Assembly (NCBI RefSeq): GCF_000949135.2
Contig: NZ_JTAN02000003.1
Coordinates: 62,001-126,000, forward strand
Length of the DNA: 64,000 bases
Source of the DNA: Burkholderia sp. USMB20
GTDB taxonomy: Bacteria; Pseudomonadota; Gammaproteobacteria; Burkholderiales; Burkholderiaceae
Direction of reading: 5' to 3'
Under the pieces are notes generated by a model. That model was not told the origin of the DNA, searched no databases, and worked only from the letters and a program-made list of their open reading frames with translations. A program made the position numbers and the translations under genes. This document shows positions 60,515-64,000 of the stretch, one piece after another (the first letter of the stretch is position 1; every line of letters begins with the position of its first letter).

Positions 60515-61738
60515 CTATCCTTTCACGCACACCACCTGACGCAGCGTGTGCACCACTTCGACGAGGCTGCGCTGCGCCGCCATCACCGCATCGATGTCCT
60601 TGTAGGCCATCGGGATCTCGTCGACGACACCCGCGTCCTTCCGGCATTCGACGCCGCGCGTCGCCTTGACCTGGTCGTCGACCGTGAAGCGGCGCTTCGC
60701 TTCGGTCCGGCTCATCGCGCGGCCGGCGCCGTGGCTGCACGAACAGAAGCTCTCCGGATTGCCGAGCCCGCGCACGATGAAGCTCTTCGCGCCCATCGAA
60801 CCCGGAATGATGCCGAGCTGTCCCTTCTGCGCGGATACGGCTCCCTTGCGCGTGACGAGCACGTCCTCGCCGAAGTGGCGTTCGCGCTGCACGTAGTTGT
60901 GGTGGCAGTTCACCGCGTGCTCGTCGACCGCGAACGGTTTCGCGATCACGCCGCGCGCCGCGCCGATCACTGCGTCCATCATCGCCTGCCGGTTGCGGCG
61001 CGCGTAGTCCTGCGCCCAGCCCACTGCTTCGACGTAATCGTCGAAGTGCCGGCTGCCCTCGGTGAAATACGCGAGGTTGCGATCCGGCAGGTTCGCGATG
61101 TGCTGCCGCATGTCGGCCTGCGCGAGTTCGATGAACAGGCTGCCGATCGCGTTGCCGACGCCACGCGAGCCGCTGTGCAGCATGAACCACACGCGATCCG
61201 CTTCGTCGATGCACACCTCGATGAAGTGGTTGCCCGTGCCGAGCGTGCCCAGATGCACGTAATGGTTCGTCTTCTCCAGCTTCGGATACTTGCCGACGAT
61301 CCGCTGAAAGCCCGGCAGCAGCGATTTCCACGACTCGGTCACGGCGGCCGGCGTGCGATCGCCCCATGCGCCGGGATCGCGGCGCCCCGGCGCGCGGCCG
61401 TGCGGCACCGCGCGTTCGATCGCGCTGCGCAGCCCGCCGAGTGCGTCCGGCAGGTCCGCCGCCGTGAGCGTCGTGCGCGCGGCCATCATCCCGCAGCCGA
61501 TGTCGACGCCGACCGCGGCCGGGATGATCGCGCCCTTCGTCGGGATCACGCTGCCGATCGTCGAGCCCTTGCCGAGGTGGACGTCCGGCATCACCGCGAC
61601 GTGCTTGAAGATGAACGGCATCTGCGCGGTGTTGCGCAATTGCGCGCGCGCGTCGTCCTCGAGCGCGACGCCTTGCGTCCACATCTTCACCGGCTTGCCG
61701 TTCGCCAGTTCCATCACCTGAAAATCATCGTTACTCAT
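60515..61738 (-). CDS. rtcB: RNA-splicing ligase RtcB
   Basis: A 407-residue GTP- and Mn-dependent RNA ligase that joins 2',3'-cyclic phosphate (or 3'-phosphate) and 5'-OH ends. Conserved blocks are VGVDIGCGMMAART (Cys82 metal ligand), HLGTLGTGNHFIEV, HSGSRGVGNAIG, NCHHNY, and the guanylylation-site region CSCSHGAGRAMSR. I start at MSNDDF, which has AAGGTGA upstream; a GTG three codons earlier is less likely. No rtcA, rtcR or sigma-54 site is evident, so the usual rtc operon is absent here. Confidence 0.95.
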   Translation of the reverse strand: MSNDDFQVMELANGKPVKMWTQGVALEDDARAQLRNTAQMPFIFKHVAVMPDVHLGKGSTIGSVIPTKGAIIPAAVGVDIGCGMMAARTTLTAADLPDALGGLRSAIERAVPHGRAPGRRDPGAWGDRTPAAVTESWKSLLPGFQRIVGKYPKLEKTNHYVHLGTLGTGNHFIEVCIDEADRVWFMLHSGSRGVGNAIGSLFIELAQADMRQHIANLPDRNLAYFTEGSRHFDDYVEAVGWAQDYARRNRQAMMDAVIGAARGVIAKPFAVDEHAVNCHHNYVQRERHFGEDVLVTRKGAVSAQKGQLGIIPGSMGAKSFIVRGLGNPESFCSCSHGAGRAMSRTEAKRRFTVDDQVKATRGVECRKDAGVVDEIPMAYKDIDAVMAAQRSLVEVVHTLRQVVCVKG

Positions 61739-61935
61739 TTGCTTCACCTTCGATCGCCCCTTCAGTCGTGCGGCGCAAGCTCTTCAAAGCATGATGCTTC
61801 CATCTATTCTTGTCGTTTTCTTCACTGGCTGCCGGCCGACGTGCGTTGGCCGAATCGGGGTACGACGCGACCGGGTCAGGCTCGATTCGCGGATGCTCGC
61901 TGCGCGGTAGCCGCGCGTGAACGATGTTTCACCAT

Positions 61936-62697
61936 TCATGCGCGGCAGATCGCGATGATCTCCGCGCTGGCCGCGTCGTCGAACGGCGCACCGTTCCAGT
62001 CTCCGCACCAGTCGGCGGACGAGAAGCCGGCGGCCGCGACACGCGCCTGCAGGTCGGGTTGCGCGATGAAGCGCAGCCGGCTCGTGTTCCTCACCTGCGT
62101 ATCGTCGCGATGAAACCGGTAGACCGTGTCGAACGACACGATCGGACCGTCGACCGCGGTCACCGCATGATGGAGTTCGACGCTGCCGAATTCGGGCGAA
62201 TCGATGCGGGTGGCCGACGCCGCCGGAGTCCAGCCGAGCCACGGCTCGACACGCGGATTGCGGGTCTCGAACAGGAAGCGCCCGCCGTCGGCCAGCACGC
62301 GCCGCGCGCCGCACAGCGTCGCATCGATCTCCGCGTCGGTCAGCAGGCACTGGAACGCGTGCCCGGTCATCACGACGGCATCGAACGGCGCGCCGGGCGG
62401 CAGGCTGCCGAGATCGCACGCGAGCCAGCGCACCGCGCCGGCGCCCGGCTGGCGTCGCGCATGGTCGATCATCGCGGGTGCGGGGTCGATCGCGACGACG
62501 TCGTGTCCGGCCGCCGCAAGCCGGCGCGCGAACGTGCCGGTGCCGCAGCCGAGATCGAGAATCCGTTGCCGCGCGGTGCCGAGGCGCGATGAGTAGAACG
62601 CGAAGTCGCAATCCCCCGCGTTGAACCGGTCGTAGACCGCGACGAGACGCGGATCGGTATAGAGGATTTCGCCGGCAGCCGCCGCGTCGGACGTCAC
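61936..62697 (-). CDS. Class I SAM-dependent methyltransferase
   Basis: A 253-residue methyltransferase. Motif I is ILDLGCGTGTFARRLAAAGHDVVAIDPAPAM, motif II region FDAVVMTGHAFQCL, and post-motif RRVLADGGRFLFETRNP. It belongs to the Methyltransf_25 type acting on small molecules, but no substrate can be inferred. It lies 12 bases downstream of the leftward LysE gene's stop and is probably co-transcribed with it. Confidence 0.88.
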   Translation of the reverse strand: MTSDAAAAGEILYTDPRLVAVYDRFNAGDCDFAFYSSRLGTARQRILDLGCGTGTFARRLAAAGHDVVAIDPAPAMIDHARRQPGAGAVRWLACDLGSLPPGAPFDAVVMTGHAFQCLLTDAEIDATLCGARRVLADGGRFLFETRNPRVEPWLGWTPAASATRIDSPEFGSVELHHAVTAVDGPIVSFDTVYRFHRDDTQVRNTSRLRFIAQPDLQARVAAAGFSSADWCGDWNGAPFDDAASAEIIAICRA

Positions 62698-62709
62698 GCG
62701 AAACCCGCG

Positions 62710-63336
62710 TCAGCGCTGCTGCACCGCGACGCGCAGCCCGAGCGCGATGAAGATCGAGCCGATGATTTTTCCCTGCCAGCGCGTGAGCCACGCAAGACGC
62801 TTCACTACGCGGCCGAGCGGGCGGATCGAGCATGCGATCAGCGTCGTATAGAGCGAGCTGAGCACGACGAAGATCAGCCCGAGCACCGCGAACTGCACGA
62901 ACGTCGAGCCGCGTTCCGGATGCACGAACTGCGGCATGAACGCGAGGAAGAACAGCGCGGTCTTCGGGTTCAGCACTTCGGCGGGAATCGCCTGCAGGTA
63001 CGCCGTCAGCGGCGTGACGGGCGGCACCTTCGGCAGCGACGGATCGGACGGCCCGTCGAGCAGCGCGCGCACGCCGAGGTAGATGAGGTAGGCCGCGCCG
63101 ACCAGCTTCACGACGTTGAACGCGAGCGCCGACGTCATCAGCAGCGCCGACAGCCCGACGGCGGCAAACAGCGTATGCACGAAGTCGCCGCTCGCGACGC
63201 CGAGGCCGGTCAGGATGCCGGTCTTGCGGCCGCCCTGCACGGTGCGGCTCAGCACGAGCAGCACGGCGGGGCCCGGGATCAGGAACAGGCCCAGGACGAC
63301 GGCGGTGAAGGTGGCCAGCGTGGTCAGGTCGAACAT
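62710..63336 (-). CDS. LysE-family amino-acid exporter
   Basis: A 208-residue, six-helix exporter. The N-terminal LGLFLIPGPAVLLVLSRTVQGGRKTGILTGLG and IPAEVLNPKTALFFLAFMPQFV are the RhtB/LysE signatures. It is the second LysE protein of this window, clearly distinct from the one at 29.3 kb. I start at MFDLTTL. It is divergent from an AraC-type regulator that may control it. Confidence 0.9.
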   Translation of the reverse strand: MFDLTTLATFTAVVLGLFLIPGPAVLLVLSRTVQGGRKTGILTGLGVASGDFVHTLFAAVGLSALLMTSALAFNVVKLVGAAYLIYLGVRALLDGPSDPSLPKVPPVTPLTAYLQAIPAEVLNPKTALFFLAFMPQFVHPERGSTFVQFAVLGLIFVVLSSLYTTLIACSIRPLGRVVKRLAWLTRWQGKIIGSIFIALGLRVAVQQR

Positions 63337-63507
63337 GGCGGCTCCGGCAAGGTTGGCGAGGCGGCGGGGGATCGACGCATTGTATTCGGATCGGCGCGCG
63401 TCTGCCGACGCCGGCCGGGAACCGCGCGGCCGCGCCGGCGCCTTTCTGGTATAAGCACGAAAGGCCGCGCGGGCACGCCGTCCGGCCGCTTTCGACACCA
63501 TCGCTCC

Positions 63508-64000
63508 ATGCGCGACCTGCCACCCGTTACCGACCCCGCTGCCGACGCCGACGTCTATCACGTGCCGCGCCCGCTCGTCGTGTTCGGCGGCTCGGTCGTC
63601 GAGCCCGAATGGCGGCTCGAACGGCACAGCCATCCGCAGGCGCAACTGCTGTACACGCTGAGCGGCGTCATCTATTGCGAGATCGACGGCGGCGTGTGGA
63701 GCGCGCCGCCGCAATGCACGGTGTGGATTCCGGGCGGTGTCACGCATTCGGCGCGCGGTTCGGCCGGCGCGACGTTCTACGCGGTGCTGGTCGAGCCCGA
63801 TGCGGCGCCCGGCCTGCCGGCGCGCTGCTGCACGCTGGGCATGTCGCCGCTGTTGCGCGAACTGCTGCTGAAGGCCGCGAGCTTCCCGAGCCTGTACGAC
63901 GTCGATGGTCCGCAGGGGCGGCTGATGGCGACGCTGCTCGACGAACTCGTCGCGGCGCCGGTCGAGGACCTGTATCTGCCGATGCCGGCCGACCGCCGGC
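63508..64000 (+). CDS. AraC-family regulator, 5' part
   Basis: The first 164 residues of a gene that runs out of the window. The segment RHSHPQAQLLYTLSGVIYCEIDGG with WIPGGVTHSARG is the cupin (AraC_binding) sensor of AraC regulators; the C-terminal HTH is not in view. A TATAAG -10-like hexamer at 63450-63455 lies about 50 bases before the ATG. It is divergent from the LysE gene and is a candidate controller of it. Confidence 0.8.
   Translation, partial: MRDLPPVTDPAADADVYHVPRPLVVFGGSVVEPEWRLERHSHPQAQLLYTLSGVIYCEIDGGVWSAPPQCTVWIPGGVTHSARGSAGATFYAVLVEPDAAPGLPARCCTLGMSPLLRELLLKAASFPSLYDVDGPQGRLMATLLDELVAAPVEDLYLPMPADRR

Overview
The window is about 64 kb of very GC-rich, densely coding DNA with the look of a Burkholderia (probably Burkholderia cepacia complex) secondary replicon. 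The reasons are the strong G/C third-position bias, several Porin_4-type outer-membrane porins, DUF4148, DUF2970, DUF3348, DUF802 and DUF2894 proteins, a collagen-like lipoprotein, and many LysR/AraC/IclR/TetR genes lying divergent from small catabolic operons. I saw no rRNA, tRNA, CRISPR array, insertion sequence or prophage. The genus is inferred from protein families, not from a marker gene.

Layout. 0-5.3 kb: the 3' part of a porin, overlapping LysR and AraC regulators, then a coupled opine-dehydrogenase-like / 3-hydroxyacyl-CoA-dehydrogenase-like pair. 5.4-14.9 kb: an MHS-type transporter, a seven-gene leftward operon, and a divergent IclR regulator with three 15-bp candidate operators between them. 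The operon encodes a complete polyamine/opine-type ABC transporter wrapped around a three-subunit flavoprotein dehydrogenase (ferredoxin-like, FAD/NAD plus BFD-type Fe-S, and DAO subunits). 15-19.7 kb: porin, DUF3311 protein, sodium/solute symporter and an amidohydrolase. 19.8-29.9 kb: mixed single genes (chemoreceptor, Tat-exported phosphoesterase, orphan amino-acid binding protein, CynX-like MFS, mercuric-reductase-like flavoprotein, GNAT, LysE exporter). A short-unit tandem repeat follows.

31.9-37 kb holds the most unusual locus: DUF3348, DUF802, MotB/OmpA-like and DUF2894 genes in tight succession. The 1015-residue DUF802 protein has a four-helix MotA/ExbB-like membrane base and a very long tail with five exact 80-residue repeats. 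The next protein has a single membrane helix with a buried Asp and an OmpA peptidoglycan-binding domain. Together they look like an ion-driven 5:2-type motor, in build like the Zorya ZorA/ZorB motor but with different partner genes. The DUF2894 reading frame is interrupted in this sequence.

37-64 kb: flavin reductase, a 28-codon membrane peptide, an ICMT/PEMT-like membrane protein, a collagen-like lipoprotein with 69 uninterrupted Gly-Thr-Ser triplets, an EthA-like Baeyer-Villiger monooxygenase operon with a divergent TetR gene, a LysR/GST pair around a palindrome, a three-module PNPOx-reductase-ferredoxin fusion, a TonB receptor / PnuC / kinase trio that looks like vitamin uptake and trapping, MetY, an O-methyltransferase, RtcB, a second LysE exporter, and the 5' part of an AraC gene cut by the window end.
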